Counted from the stretch's first letter, positions 10,255 to 20,614 are shown. The stretch is DNA of 32,475 nt from Leptospira adleri (GCF_002811985.1 NZ_NPDU01000051.1:1-32475), one strand, 5' to 3'. Notes: generated by a model not told the origin, from the letters alone. Program-made: numbers and translations.

Positions 10255-10701
10255 CTACAAAACTCCGACAAGAAACGAATCTACCGACCATCTTCCCGAG
10301 CCGAAAAGAATAATAGGCACGGCCATTCCGATTGCCAAAATATGAAATTCAAATCCTTCCCCTTCCTGATTTCCACCCCAGTTCATGAAAAACCCGGTTT
10401 TTAAATGGGAAGTTAGTATAGCTCCGAGCATAACGATTGCAATTCCAAAAGCAGCACCCCGCGTCAGAAAACCTGCGAAAAGTGCGATACTGCCGAAAAA
10501 CTCAATCAATATCACAAGAACGCTGAACAAATAGGGAACACCGACTGCGCCGGTGAGATACCCCATGGTTCCTTTGAAACCATATCCTCCGAACCATCCT
10601 ACGAGTTTTTGTGCTCCGTGAGGAAACATCACAATAGCGAGGACTACACGCAGAATAGTCAGAGTCAGATCATCATTTGTCTGAAAAAACTGTTGAAACA
10701 T
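10255..10701 (-). CDS. DoxX-family membrane protein
   Basis: The 148-residue protein has four predicted membrane helices. The N-terminal signature TILRVVLAIVMFPHGAQKLVGWFGGYG (about 14-40) is typical of DoxX, and a second block FFGSIALFAGFLTRGAA lies near 68-84. DoxX-type proteins occur in operons for quinone, thiol or oxidative stress, but the molecular role is generally unresolved. AAGGAG precedes ATG 10701. This is the first gene of a minus operon: 36 bases separate it from the flavin enzyme, and the TetR and DUF2798 genes follow. Its promoter carries a perfect 16-base palindrome between -35 and -10. Confidence 0.88.
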   Translation of the reverse strand: MFQQFFQTNDDLTLTILRVVLAIVMFPHGAQKLVGWFGGYGFKGTMGYLTGAVGVPYLFSVLVILIEFFGSIALFAGFLTRGAAFGIAIVMLGAILTSHLKTGFFMNWGGNQEGEGFEFHILAIGMAVPIILFGSGRWSVDSFLVGVL

Positions 10702-10754
10702 AAACTTCTCCTTTAGAAGCGGAATCGAGATTGTGTCTGCTTGTCGGATAATTT

Positions 10755-10783
10755 AGTCAGTTAACTGACTTATAATTTGTCAA
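10755..10783 (-). promoter_or_regulatory. Promoter and TetR-type operator of the DoxX operon
   Basis: On the minus strand a consensus -35 TTGACA lies at 10783-10778. Seven bases downstream is the perfect palindrome AGTCAGTTAACTGACT (10770-10755), covering the spacer and the -10 region. A protein bound there would block RNA polymerase. The same arrangement is found at the YceI promoter. Confidence 0.75.
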
Positions 10784-10826
10784 CTAATTTTGGAAAATAC
10801 ACCGAATTACAAACTTAAGATAAAAT

Positions 10827-10856
10827 CCGATCCAGCTTTTTTTTCGTCCGGATCGG
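10827..10856 (-). terminator. Probable terminator of the YceI gene
   Basis: CCGATCC and GGATCGG are perfect seven-base arms (10850-10856 and 10827-10833), about 34 bases after the YceI stop. ATTTTATC follows on the minus strand. The loop contains a run of A. Confidence 0.5.
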
Positions 10857-10889
10857 TCAATAGGGTTTTTTACTATTTAGCAATCGGGG

Positions 10890-11525
10890 TTAGGACGTTG
10901 GGTTTGCCTCAACTGCTATCTGAATTTTCACATCTTCTCCAATCAGAACTCCCCCATTGTCCAGCGGCTTATTCCAGATGATGCCAAAATCTTTACGATT
11001 GATTTTCGTATTGGCCTCGAATACATATTTGAGAGCACCGGACGGATCTTTCACTGAACCCTTGTAAGTCACGGTGAGACCGATCTGTTTGGATATGCCG
11101 CGTAGCGTCAGGGTTCCAGACAATTTTGTGGGCACGCCTGGTCTTAATACAACCGACCCGGAACCGGCAAACGTAATTGCAGGATTTTTTTCTGCATCAA
11201 AGAAATCCGGGCTTTTTAAGTGGCCGTTTCTCTTTTCATCATTTGTGTTTATTGAATCGGTCTTGATTTTGACGACCAGATCGGTGAGCCGGCCTGTCTT
11301 TTCATCGAATTTTGATGTACCTTCAAACTTATCAAATCTTCCGGTTACGGATGCAATGACCATATGAGGCACAGTGAATTCAACTTTTGAATGGGCAGCG
11401 TCCACCTCGAGCGCTCCTGCAGAAACCGTTGTGAGCGGCACTCCCATGGATAGAACCGCTAAAAGCAATATCCTGAAATATGCTTTTATCTTAACTACTA
11501 CTGTTTTGAAAAACTTTCGAAACAT
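10890..11525 (-). CDS. YceI-family exported protein
   Basis: The 211-residue protein starts at ATG 11525 behind AAGGAG. An N-terminal basic region and hydrophobic stretch (about 12-36, ending TTVSAGA) form a signal peptide or anchor. The YceI lipocalin-like barrel follows: LEVDAAHSKVEFTVPHM (about 39-55), TGRFDKFEGT, SPDFFDAEKNPAITF (104-118), LTLRGISKQIGLTV and the terminal KVQIAVEA-type strand. YceI proteins bind polyisoprenoids or quinone-like lipids in the periplasm and are often induced by stress. The gene is monocistronic, with its own terminator. It shares operator sequence and geometry with the DoxX operon, so it probably belongs to the TetR regulon. Confidence 0.9.
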   Translation of the reverse strand: MFRKFFKTVVVKIKAYFRILLLAVLSMGVPLTTVSAGALEVDAAHSKVEFTVPHMVIASVTGRFDKFEGTSKFDEKTGRLTDLVVKIKTDSINTNDEKRNGHLKSPDFFDAEKNPAITFAGSGSVVLRPGVPTKLSGTLTLRGISKQIGLTVTYKGSVKDPSGALKYVFEANTKINRKDFGIIWNKPLDNGGVLIGEDVKIQIAVEANPTS

Positions 11526-11572
11526 AAAAAATCTCCTTTATTTACCAAGCGAAGTTTGAATTTGTTTGGTAT

Positions 11573-11607
11573 AAAACTAAGTTAGTTTACTAACTTAGTT
11601 TTGTCAA
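11573..11607 (-). promoter_or_regulatory. Promoter and TetR-type operator of the YceI gene
   Basis: The -35 TTGACA lies at 11607-11602 (minus). Six bases further is the 16-base site AGTTAGTAAACTAACT (11595-11580), the core of a larger inverted repeat with perfect 14-base arms, AAAACTAAGTTAGT (11573-11586) and ACTAACTTAGTTTT (11589-11602). It matches the DoxX operator at 12 of 16 positions and all four differences are symmetric or central. Confidence 0.75.
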
Positions 11608-11942
11608 ATGAATTTTTCAAAAGATACGGTTACTTTTCTGAGTCGTACGATTTTCGGCCGAAATTTGCGTATAACGGAAACGAGTTTCTCAAGGCAAAGT
11701 TCGTTTTTTGAAGTTATTGTACGCCGGAATATTGCGATGACATCGCTGAATCGCGCTCCAAATTTCATCTGCACTTGAAAAAGACCACCGATCCGACAAT
11801 AGACCTACTCCCAACCTATCCCCCAGAGCAAAGAATCTAGAGCGCTGATCATGGAGACAAAGGAATGAACAACCATAAAAATTGTGAAACTAACGACCTC
11901 GGTTGACGGAAATGATAAAGCATTCAACCTGAGGAGTAATAT
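11608..11942. other. Intergenic, no supported gene
   Basis: The stretch lies between the YceI promoter and the decayed regulator. A 56-codon plus frame from ATG 11608 is open but has no ribosome-binding site and an uninformative composition. I see no repeat or RNA structure. Confidence 0.5.
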
Positions 11943-12529
11943 ATGGCGACGGATTCTCGACGATATATTCGGAAAAAATCAAAATATGAAATCATTCCAA
12001 AGCATCTCGTACTATTTCTAAAATATGCAGACACTTTGGGATTTCAAAAGAAACTTTCTATCTAGAGAATTTTTATATACACCTAATCGAGACATATCTC
12101 TTGTATGCGATATATTCGGAAAACACAATTGATATTGAAAAGGGCCGTCTTGCCCTTATAGACCTTTCCGAGACCGCTTCCACGAGATTAGGAAAACATC
12201 CTAAATATAAAAATAATGACAGTTTGAATTCAATTTACAAAGAAATTTTAGAATTTCACAAAAAGGAGATTGTCGAAGACTTTTCCAATTTGTTAGAATT
12301 GATCCTTCGAAAAGAACGTTTTTATCGATATAAAAATTCATTCGATAAAAAGAGTAGCGAAGAAAAAACGAAGGAAGATAGGGATTAATATAAAAAACTG
12401 AAGACGGATTTGGATCGACCGATCTTAAAATGCGATCAGATCGAGAAGAGATTGAGGAAACAGCGATCTACGTTACGTTCCCGTTGGGAAAAAGAGGACT
12501 CGGAATTTTTGACTAAATTTATATTATAA
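11943..12529 (+). pseudogene. Frameshifted TetR-like regulator (helix-turn-helix remnant)
   Basis: ATG 11943 has GAGGAG upstream and reads RRYIRKKSKYEII before a stop at about 12063. Another frame opens after TGA near 11988 and contains a helix-turn-helix much like the TetR type (SRTISKICRHFGISKETFY). It continues through the TTG at 12101 into IDLSETASTRLGKHPKYKNN and EILEFHKKEIVEDFSNLLEL, similar in tone to TetR C-terminal domains. TAA at 12386 interrupts it, and the same frame resumes with a charged, coiled-coil-like tail to TAA 12527. One frameshift and one stop are therefore needed to restore about 190 residues. The fragment 12101-12388 alone is open and might be called as a 95-residue gene, but it lacks the DNA-binding part. 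TetR assignment is by pattern only. Confidence 0.5.
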
Positions 12530-12588
12530 TTAAAAGAATAAAAATATATTATATTTGTATAAAGTGCATAACGATTGAGGACAAAAAC

Positions 12589-13386
12589 TCAATCATCTTT
12601 GAACAATTGATCCGAAAAGCGGGAGTCGCCCACGAGACGGCTTTCTAAAAGATTGTAACCGACTCTTCTAAAATACGGTTCGATCATTTTCATATATTGT
12701 TTTTTAGTTCTCACAAAAGCGTAAGGATCCTCAAAGTGGATTTCTTTCTTCATTCTTATATAGTCGTCTTTTGTGGGGACGGAAAAGTAGAGATACTTTA
12801 CGATTTTATGAAGTTTTTCGAAGACGGGCTTGAGATCGCCTTCAATGTATTGAACCACCGAGTTGCAGATCCCGAGATCGAAAGGAAGATGAACAAAATA
12901 AGACAGATCCAATTCCTGAACGGTTGTGTTTAAGACGGAGATATTCCAGGCGCGGATCCATTTTTGCGCGATCAATTCGTCGAGCATCTGCTCCGATGGA
13001 TCGATCGCTAGAACTCTTCCGGGTTTGAAGATTTTCACCATCTCTTTCAGGAGAATCCCCTTCCCGAAACCGAAGTCTGCGATGGAATTTACGTTGATCT
13101 CCATAAGATTGAATATCGATTTCGCATAACGCGCGTGCTCTTTTGCGTTGAAGGTGGCGTCTACGTCGGTTCCGGATCCGTAGATGTCCCTCCAATAAGC
13201 CGTCTCAAAGGGAAGTCCGTTCGCTCCCAAAGTCAAACCCTCGTCTTCGGAGGATTCTTCCTTTTTGCCTCTCAAGCCGAACTTTAGCTTTTCTTTATAT
13301 TCAGATAAGGAGACTGCCGTCTTTTGACTCTGGGAAGCCGGATTCTTATCTTTTGAATTTTTCTTTTGGTTCCAGATCGACTTCAA
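12589..13386 (-). CDS. Class I SAM-dependent methyltransferase
   Basis: The protein has 265 residues. A charged, probably disordered head (1-55) precedes a Rossmann methyltransferase core. Motif I is IADFGFGKGILLKEM (102-116), motif II is VLAIDPSEQMLDEL (125-138), and the motif-IV region is LGICNSVVQYIE. The first glycine-rich loop reads DFGFGKG instead of the usual DxGxGxG, still compatible with SAM binding. The substrate is unknown. The start overlaps the stop of the membrane-protein gene upstream (four bases, 13383-13386), so the two are coupled. This suggests modification of a cell-envelope lipid or glycan, by context only. A weak hairpin (12573-12594) surrounds the stop codon. Confidence 0.85.
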   Translation of the reverse strand: MKSIWNQKKNSKDKNPASQSQKTAVSLSEYKEKLKFGLRGKKEESSEDEGLTLGANGLPFETAYWRDIYGSGTDVDATFNAKEHARYAKSIFNLMEINVNSIADFGFGKGILLKEMVKIFKPGRVLAIDPSEQMLDELIAQKWIRAWNISVLNTTVQELDLSYFVHLPFDLGICNSVVQYIEGDLKPVFEKLHKIVKYLYFSVPTKDDYIRMKKEIHFEDPYAFVRTKKQYMKMIEPYFRRVGYNLLESRLVGDSRFSDQLFKDD

Positions 13387-14723
13387 GAGTTTTGTTCCGG
13401 GCTCAGCGCGGACGACGTGAAGATTCCGGTTAAAAAACGATTGAACCCCGCTTCTCCATTCTTGGAAAGCAACTGGGAATTCGCTTTTTCCACCTGAATC
13501 TTGATCTGCGTGTTTTCCTTTTCTCCGACGATCACTTTTGTAAGAAACCCCGTAACCAGAATCTGTTCTCCGGATAAAAAGACGTACTGCGGATTTTTGA
13601 ACTTATATCGTTTTATCAGATCCCTTTTGTCCGCGAGCCAGACTTCCTCCAAAAAGAGATAATCCCGATTCTTCCATTCCTTAGGCTTCAGAGAAACGAG
13701 TCTTTGTTTCGAATGAAAATACACGTAAGACGAAACCGCGGGACTTGCGAAAATTCTCTCGTCCGTTTGTATCACTTCCCGGCTCTTTAAGTTCAAAAGA
13801 TCTTTCGTAAACGCTCCGAGTTTAACCGAGTTGATTCCGGTCGTGGGCTTCACCGAAAAATACGCGGAGACAAGAAGTGCGACGAACAAAACGGCGCTCG
13901 CCGCAATCGTGCTCAGTTCCTTTTCGGATCTCAAAAGAAAACTTCCTATGTAGAGGATGAGAAACAAAGGACCGATATTGATCAGATAATTCCAACCAAG
14001 TCTATAAAAACTTTCGAAAGAACGTTCTCCGTAAAAGTCGATGTTGACGAGAATCGTCAAAAGAGCGAGAAGAGCTCCCATATAAACGAGCAGCACCAGC
14101 TGCGGAATATTTCTTCTCTTAAAGAAAACGGACTGATGTTTTTTTCTCTCCTTGATTCCCACGGTTCCCGCCTTGATCACAAAGACCGTCATCCCGTAAA
14201 GAAACACCGAGAAGTGGGAAAAGAAACTTCCGAGAATACAAACCGCGAGCAAGAATATGTCGCCCAACGTTTCCATTCTAAACGCGAGAAAGAGAATCAA
14301 CAAAAAGGAAAGGCTGAACAACTCGGAATAAAAATACAAAGGCATCGAAAAAGTGAGAGGTGTCAGCGCGGAAAGATAACAGATCAAATAATGATTCGGC
14401 TTCCATTTTTCTCTCTGAAGAATCAGCCCGATCACGTGAATACAAAACGAAAATACAAACGCAGAAAGTGAATAGAATGCAGTTGTATAGTTGAGTCCCG
14501 TGATCGACTTCCAAAAATCCAGAATGAAAAAGGAAAGCGGAGCCTGATCGGAGAAGAATTTTCCTTCTTCCGTAAGAGAACGAAGGTTGGCGAGAACGTT
14601 CAGCGCCTCCGGATTCAGAGGTTCTCCAAACCAGTTATAAAGGACGGAAAGCACGACTGAAAGGCCGATCGCCGAAAGAAAAAGGTAGATTGGGTTGGCT
14701 TTGTTGCTTCTTTCTAAATCCAT
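13383..14723 (-). CDS. Polytopic membrane protein of unknown function
   Basis: The protein has 446 residues. About nine or ten hydrophobic helices occupy residues 10-300 (for example IYLFLSAIGLSVVLSVLY, YLSALTPLTFSMPLYFY, LVLLVYMGALLALLTILV, ASAVLFVALLVSAYFSV). A soluble C-terminal domain of about 140 residues follows. An early periplasmic loop with NPEALNVLANLRSLTEEGKFFSDQ resembles the first loop of GT-C glycosyltransferase or O-antigen-type membrane enzymes, but I see no clear DxD or WWDYG motif. The family is not recognised. Its stop overlaps the methyltransferase start. It diverges from the mutase gene with 110 bases between them. No strong ribosome-binding site is visible at ATG 14723. 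Confidence 0.8.
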   Translation of the reverse strand: MDLERSNKANPIYLFLSAIGLSVVLSVLYNWFGEPLNPEALNVLANLRSLTEEGKFFSDQAPLSFFILDFWKSITGLNYTTAFYSLSAFVFSFCIHVIGLILQREKWKPNHYLICYLSALTPLTFSMPLYFYSELFSLSFLLILFLAFRMETLGDIFLLAVCILGSFFSHFSVFLYGMTVFVIKAGTVGIKERKKHQSVFFKRRNIPQLVLLVYMGALLALLTILVNIDFYGERSFESFYRLGWNYLINIGPLFLILYIGSFLLRSEKELSTIAASAVLFVALLVSAYFSVKPTTGINSVKLGAFTKDLLNLKSREVIQTDERIFASPAVSSYVYFHSKQRLVSLKPKEWKNRDYLFLEEVWLADKRDLIKRYKFKNPQYVFLSGEQILVTGFLTKVIVGEKENTQIKIQVEKANSQLLSKNGEAGFNRFLTGIFTSSALSPEQNS

Positions 14724-14772
14724 TGCGGGTCCGTTGGGTTTTTGCGGAAATCAGAGCAAGGATAAAAATTGA

Positions 14773-14805
<33 letters not shown>

Positions 14806-14833
14806 ATGAGAACCTCGAATCGGGACAGAATTC

Positions 14834-16846
<2,013 letters not shown>

Positions 16847-16862
16847 CGCGTCTTTTTCGGAA

Positions 16863-17819
16863 ATGTCTGTGAACATCTCGTTGCCGGAACTCGCGGAACT
16901 CATCGAAGGAGCGCGGGAGGGAGAAAAATTTCCTCTCGCGAAATTGATCTCCGGAGTGGAAAGACCCGACTCTTTCGAGTTTAGAAAAATTCTTTTCGAG
17001 GAACTTTCCGCGAGAGGTCTGACCGGAAAGAATTCTTTGACAGTGGGTTTTACGGGAACTCCGGGCGCGGGAAAGTCCTCTCTTCTCGGAGAACTCGCGA
17101 CCCAATTCTTAAAAGGGGAAAACGACGAGACGATGGCAATTGTCGCGATCGATCCTTCGAGTCATATCTCGGGAGGTTCGTTGCTCGGCGATAGAACCCG
17201 TCTTTCGCTTCCCGCCAGAGAAAAAAGAATCTACTTCCGTTCCCAGCCGAGTCAACTTGAACTCGGCGGAGTCAATCCTTATACGTATCACGTCATCCGT
17301 CTTTTACGCTGTTTCTTCCGCTACGTATTTATAGAAACCGTCGGAATCGGACAAAACGAAATCGAAGTTTCCAAACTCACGGACCTTTCCTTTCTCGTTT
17401 TACAGCCGTTAGGCGGAGATCAGGTTCAGTTTATGAAAAGCGGAATTATGGAAGTCCCGGATTCTTTCATTCTGAACAAATGCGACGAGGAACAACTCGC
17501 GAACTCGAGTTACCATATGCTGATCACGACGTTGGAATTCTTAAAAGATATCATGCCCGGAAAAAATCTTCCTCCCGTTTTTAAAACTTCCACCAAAACG
17601 AAGGTCGGGATCTCCGAACTTTTGGATTTTATCCGCAAAACGATTCCTTTCGGAGATCGTTCCAAAGAAACTCTTTTACAACTCAAAAAATGGATCAAGA
17701 ACGAATACGGCAACTTCGGTTTAAGATTGATCGAAAACCTCCCCTACTCCGGTTCCACAAATTTCGAAACCCTAGAGTCTCTCGCACTGGATGAAATCAA
17801 AAGACACTTGAAAGACTGA
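16863..17819 (+). CDS. meaB: MeaB/ArgK-type G3E GTPase chaperone of the mutase
   Basis: The 318-residue protein is a P-loop GTPase of the MeaB/MMAA group. The Walker A motif is GTPGAGKSS (65-73). AIDPSSHISGGSLLGDRTR (95-113) is the family signature, ETVGIGQNE (158-166) is the switch/Walker B segment, and NKCD (205-208) gives guanine specificity. These GTPases gate adenosylcobalamin loading onto the partner mutase and eject damaged cofactor. Placement directly behind the mutase gene fits this role. The length is close to the bacterial norm (about 320). No separate promoter is seen in the 16-base gap. Confidence 0.93.
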   Translation: MSVNISLPELAELIEGAREGEKFPLAKLISGVERPDSFEFRKILFEELSARGLTGKNSLTVGFTGTPGAGKSSLLGELATQFLKGENDETMAIVAIDPSSHISGGSLLGDRTRLSLPAREKRIYFRSQPSQLELGGVNPYTYHVIRLLRCFFRYVFIETVGIGQNEIEVSKLTDLSFLVLQPLGGDQVQFMKSGIMEVPDSFILNKCDEEQLANSSYHMLITTLEFLKDIMPGKNLPPVFKTSTKTKVGISELLDFIRKTIPFGDRSKETLLQLKKWIKNEYGNFGLRLIENLPYSGSTNFETLESLALDEIKRHLKD

Positions 17820-17931
17820 GTTCCATTCTTCGTTCTTTCTTTAAATCAAAGGCCTCTGAAAAAATTTCGGATTCCATGGATCGGAATTTATTAGGTCAAT
17901 TAAGAATCGAAGTCCGTTAAGGAGAATCGTT

Positions 17932-18077
17932 ATGGATCGTGAAAACAAAAGGGTCTCGTAGGAGCTCTTACGAATCTTCTTTACGGTTTCGTTTCAATCT
18001 CTTGTTGGAGTTCTGCTTGGCGTTCGATCGTTTTAGAGATTCGATTTTTTTCAAGATTCTTCATTTTAGGATTTTGA
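17932..18077 (+). pseudogene. Possible remnant of a small membrane protein
   Basis: ATG 17932 follows an excellent AAGGAG but reads only nine codons to TAG 17959. Shifting frame after the A/G run at 17946-17953 gives a hydrophobic, protein-like stretch (GLVGALTNLLYGFVSI). A further shift gives VGVLLGVRSF. The strong ribosome-binding site with a broken membrane-like reading frame suggests a recently inactivated short gene. A regulatory leader peptide for the downstream gene is an alternative. Confidence 0.3.
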
Positions 18078-18116
18078 GAAGTTGGAATCGAAGATTTGTC
18101 CGAGTCGGATCCTCTC

Positions 18117-19913
18117 ATGTCGATCCGAGCTTTTCTTCCCATTCTTATCCTCTTGTTCACGCTTCTTTCGCGCCCGAGCTTTTCTCAGTCCGCCTATTCG
18201 GCGTTAGACTGGGTGCCGGTGACAAAAACGGAGTTTTCCCAAATTACCCCTCCCGCAAACGACGAAAAAGTCCGGAGTTTTCAAGGCGCCTTGATCGCGG
18301 GAAACTGGATCTTCTGGCCCGCGATTCTTTCGGGTGAAAACGGAAAGGAAAGTCACGGCGTAATCCTGCGGAATTTTAAGAACGGAGATTCGAAGCGGAT
18401 CGATTTCGGTGAACCGGTTCGCGGTTTGGCTTGGGACAAAGAGTCGAATCAAGTCTTTGTAAGATTGAAAAAAGAGATCGCAGTAATCGATTTCGATTCT
18501 TTCAATACGAAAAGAAAGTTTCCGTTTCCGGCGACAAACTCCGGTTGGACTTCCATCGGCTTCTTTCAAGGTAAACTTTTCGGAATACAAGGAAATACAT
18601 TCACTTTTTATGATAAAGAAAACGGAAACGAAATCGAGAACAAAGAAGTTCCTATTCCTAAGATCGCTCAGGCGTATGCTTGCTCCGATAAGGAAATTTT
18701 TCTCTGGAACAGCGACGGCGACTTTAATCTCCATTCTTACAATCCGATTTTAAACTCGGTCCGAAACCGCTTTTCGGTTAAGATCGACGGAAAACTCGCG
18801 CCGAAATTGGCTTGTCGAGGCGACGATTTAGCGCTCGTGGATCCGGAAAAAGAATATTATCAAATTCTAATTAAAATCGGAGATCGCTTTTATCCCGTCG
18901 TTCAAGGGAACCAAATTCTCAAAGGAAACCTGAGTTACCGTTTTGCTCCGAAGAAGGAAAAGATCTCCTTTGTGCTTTCCGTGACCGCAAAGGATAAGAA
19001 TTCGCCGGAATCCGAAATCGCAGTCGCTATTCCTCCCAGAGAAACGGCTTCCCAAGTTCTGTCCGAGGAAACGGTAACAAAATTAGGTAACTTTCAAGAA
19101 GACGCTCAAGGAAATCGGACTTTGTTTGTACAAATTCCGGCTTTGTCCGTCGGTCAGTCTTGGACCGAAGTCGTCTATTCTGCGAAGATCGATAGATTCA
19201 ATCTGGATTCGGGGCTTTCTAATTTTAATACTTCGTGGGAAGATTGGAAGGTCGATCGTAAATGGTTTCAATTCTTAGAAGATAAATCGGTCTATCTGAT
19301 CAACGATCCAGGTATCACTTCCGTTCGAGATCAACTCAAAGCGGATTCTTCCGGCGTCGAAGGTTATATCCAAGCGGTCTATAAACATATCACGAAGAAC
19401 TTAGTCTACAAACAAGACGGTCGTTTCGACGCGGCGCCCACCGTTCTTCTGAACGGTCACGGCTCTTGCACCGAACACAGCTACGCTCAGATCGCCCTCT
19501 TGAGAAGCGCCGGGATTCCCGCGAGACTCGCTTGGAACTGGCTCCCGGTTTCCCCTAAGGTGGAACTCAATCACAAGTTCGCCGAAGTCTGGCATCCTTC
19601 CTTCGGTTGGATTCCGATGGAACCTCTCTCTTCTCCGAGAACTAGAGCCGGCCTGACTTTTGCTAAACATATCGTTTTCGCGGTCTTGAATTCTCCTTCT
19701 CATTCGTTTATCAAAGGTGGAGACGTCCTCTCGAATTTTACCAAACCCTCCGGCAGCGCTTCCCGTTCTTTGGAGATCGAGCTGTCTTCGGATGATTCGG
19801 TCTCTTCCAGAAATCTTTCGGTTGGGGATTCTTCTTGGTCGGATTCTTTTCCTAAAGTGAAACCGATTTTGAATAAGATTCTTTGGAAAGGCGAGGAAAG
19901 GTCCGTGGAATGA
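18117..19913 (+). CDS. Exported transglutaminase-like protein
   Basis: I choose ATG 18117 (598 residues) because a clean signal peptide begins there (AFLPILILLFTLLSRPSFSQ). TTG 18096 would add seven residues. Neither has a strong ribosome-binding site. Residues about 30-330 are a beta-rich region, possibly a repeat domain, with no motif I recognise. The C-terminal part has the transglutaminase-like core: nucleophile C451 in GHGSCTEHS, the helix ALLRSAGIPARLAW, and H486 in NHKFAEVW. The third position reads WIPMEPL, with glutamate E502 where aspartate is usual. Such domains are cysteine proteases or amidases acting outside the inner membrane. The substrate is unknown. The gene stands alone and converges on the DUF1564 gene. 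Confidence 0.82.
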   Translation: MSIRAFLPILILLFTLLSRPSFSQSAYSALDWVPVTKTEFSQITPPANDEKVRSFQGALIAGNWIFWPAILSGENGKESHGVILRNFKNGDSKRIDFGEPVRGLAWDKESNQVFVRLKKEIAVIDFDSFNTKRKFPFPATNSGWTSIGFFQGKLFGIQGNTFTFYDKENGNEIENKEVPIPKIAQAYACSDKEIFLWNSDGDFNLHSYNPILNSVRNRFSVKIDGKLAPKLACRGDDLALVDPEKEYYQILIKIGDRFYPVVQGNQILKGNLSYRFAPKKEKISFVLSVTAKDKNSPESEIAVAIPPRETASQVLSEETVTKLGNFQEDAQGNRTLFVQIPALSVGQSWTEVVYSAKIDRFNLDSGLSNFNTSWEDWKVDRKWFQFLEDKSVYLINDPGITSVRDQLKADSSGVEGYIQAVYKHITKNLVYKQDGRFDAAPTVLLNGHGSCTEHSYAQIALLRSAGIPARLAWNWLPVSPKVELNHKFAEVWHPSFGWIPMEPLSSPRTRAGLTFAKHIVFAVLNSPSHSFIKGGDVLSNFTKPSGSASRSLEIELSSDDSVSSRNLSVGDSSWSDSFPKVKPILNKILWKGEERSVE

Positions 19914-19928
19914 GGGGACGCGTGACTT

Positions 19929-19951
19929 GGGCGGGGATGGGTCTCGTTGGG
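19929..19951 (+). other. Potential G-quadruplex between convergent genes
   Basis: Four runs of three or more G (19929-31, 19933-36, 19939-41, 19949-51) are separated by loops of 1, 2 and 7 bases, meeting the usual G3-N1-7 rule. It lies just after the stop of the transglutaminase-like gene and might act as a roadblock or termination aid. Confidence 0.4.
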
Positions 19952-19992
19952 CTTGGATGGTAGGGTGTTTTTTTCGGGTGAGAATGGTTTGA

Positions 19993-20601
19993 TTAGGCGC
20001 TGTTGGGTTGTAGTTGATAGGGAAAGGTGTCGGTCATTGGGTTGGGCTCGAATTCTAATTCGCGGGAAATGAGATTTCGTCGTAAATCTAAGGTCCATAT
20101 CATTCTGTAAGACCCATGAAAACTAGGAACTCCTTGGTTCATAGTATCCACGATAGAATCTCCAACTCCAACTTCATCCAACCAAAGCAGATAATTGAAA
20201 AGATAACACCTCGAAACCCCGTGCGCGGCCGCAAGGGCTCCCAAAATCGCCCAAGTCCCTGTATTCACCCGAATACTCATCTTCTTCATTTTCCCGACGC
20301 CTCGATTGTATTTGATCTTCCCCGCCCTCCAGTGCAACCTCTTCAGACAACTCACATACTTCGAATATCTCCTCAGAAGATAAGGAAGTTTTCTCCGAAG
20401 AATTTTCCTCTCATCGGCGCTCAACTCATTCCAAAAGGAGAGAGGAATCAAAAGCGAATCCGAGCCCAAAGGGCCTTCGATCAACGCAGACTGAATCTTT
20501 CTCTCGGAGCTAAAAGATAGAATATCCATAACTAGAACGGTTCCCCGTATTTGCGGGACATCGCCCTTTCGCAAAAAAATCGCAAAAGAATCCGTTTTCA
20601 A
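19993..20601 (-). CDS. DUF1564 protein (Leptospira-restricted family)
   Basis: I take TTG 20601 because AAGGAG lies nine bases upstream. The first in-frame ATG is 25 codons further in and lacks such a site. The product has 202 residues. The conserved block MKKMSIRVNTGTWAILGALA (about 104-123), followed by HGVSRCYLFNYLLWLDE, is what I recognise as DUF1564, a paralogous leptospiral family of unknown function. The segment has ribbon-helix-helix or helix-turn-helix character (RVNTGTWAILGALAAAHGVS), and the N-terminal half is basic (RRKLPYLLRRYSKYVSCLKR). DNA binding is therefore plausible but unproven. The gene is divergent from the caspase-ankyrin gene, whose predicted -35 overlaps this gene's ribosome-binding site. 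Confidence 0.75.
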   Translation of the reverse strand: MKTDSFAIFLRKGDVPQIRGTVLVMDILSFSSERKIQSALIEGPLGSDSLLIPLSFWNELSADERKILRRKLPYLLRRYSKYVSCLKRLHWRAGKIKYNRGVGKMKKMSIRVNTGTWAILGALAAAHGVSRCYLFNYLLWLDEVGVGDSIVDTMNQGVPSFHGSYRMIWTLDLRRNLISRELEFEPNPMTDTFPYQLQPNSA

Positions 20602-20614
20602 GACCCACTTCTCC

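Noticed and set aside
11608..11778. 56-codon plus frame divergent from YceI
   Set aside because: No ribosome-binding site and no recognisable sequence. It begins at the edge of the YceI -35 element.
20134..20143. Another GGAACTCC match
   Set aside because: It lies inside the DUF1564 coding sequence and lacks the palindromic flanks.
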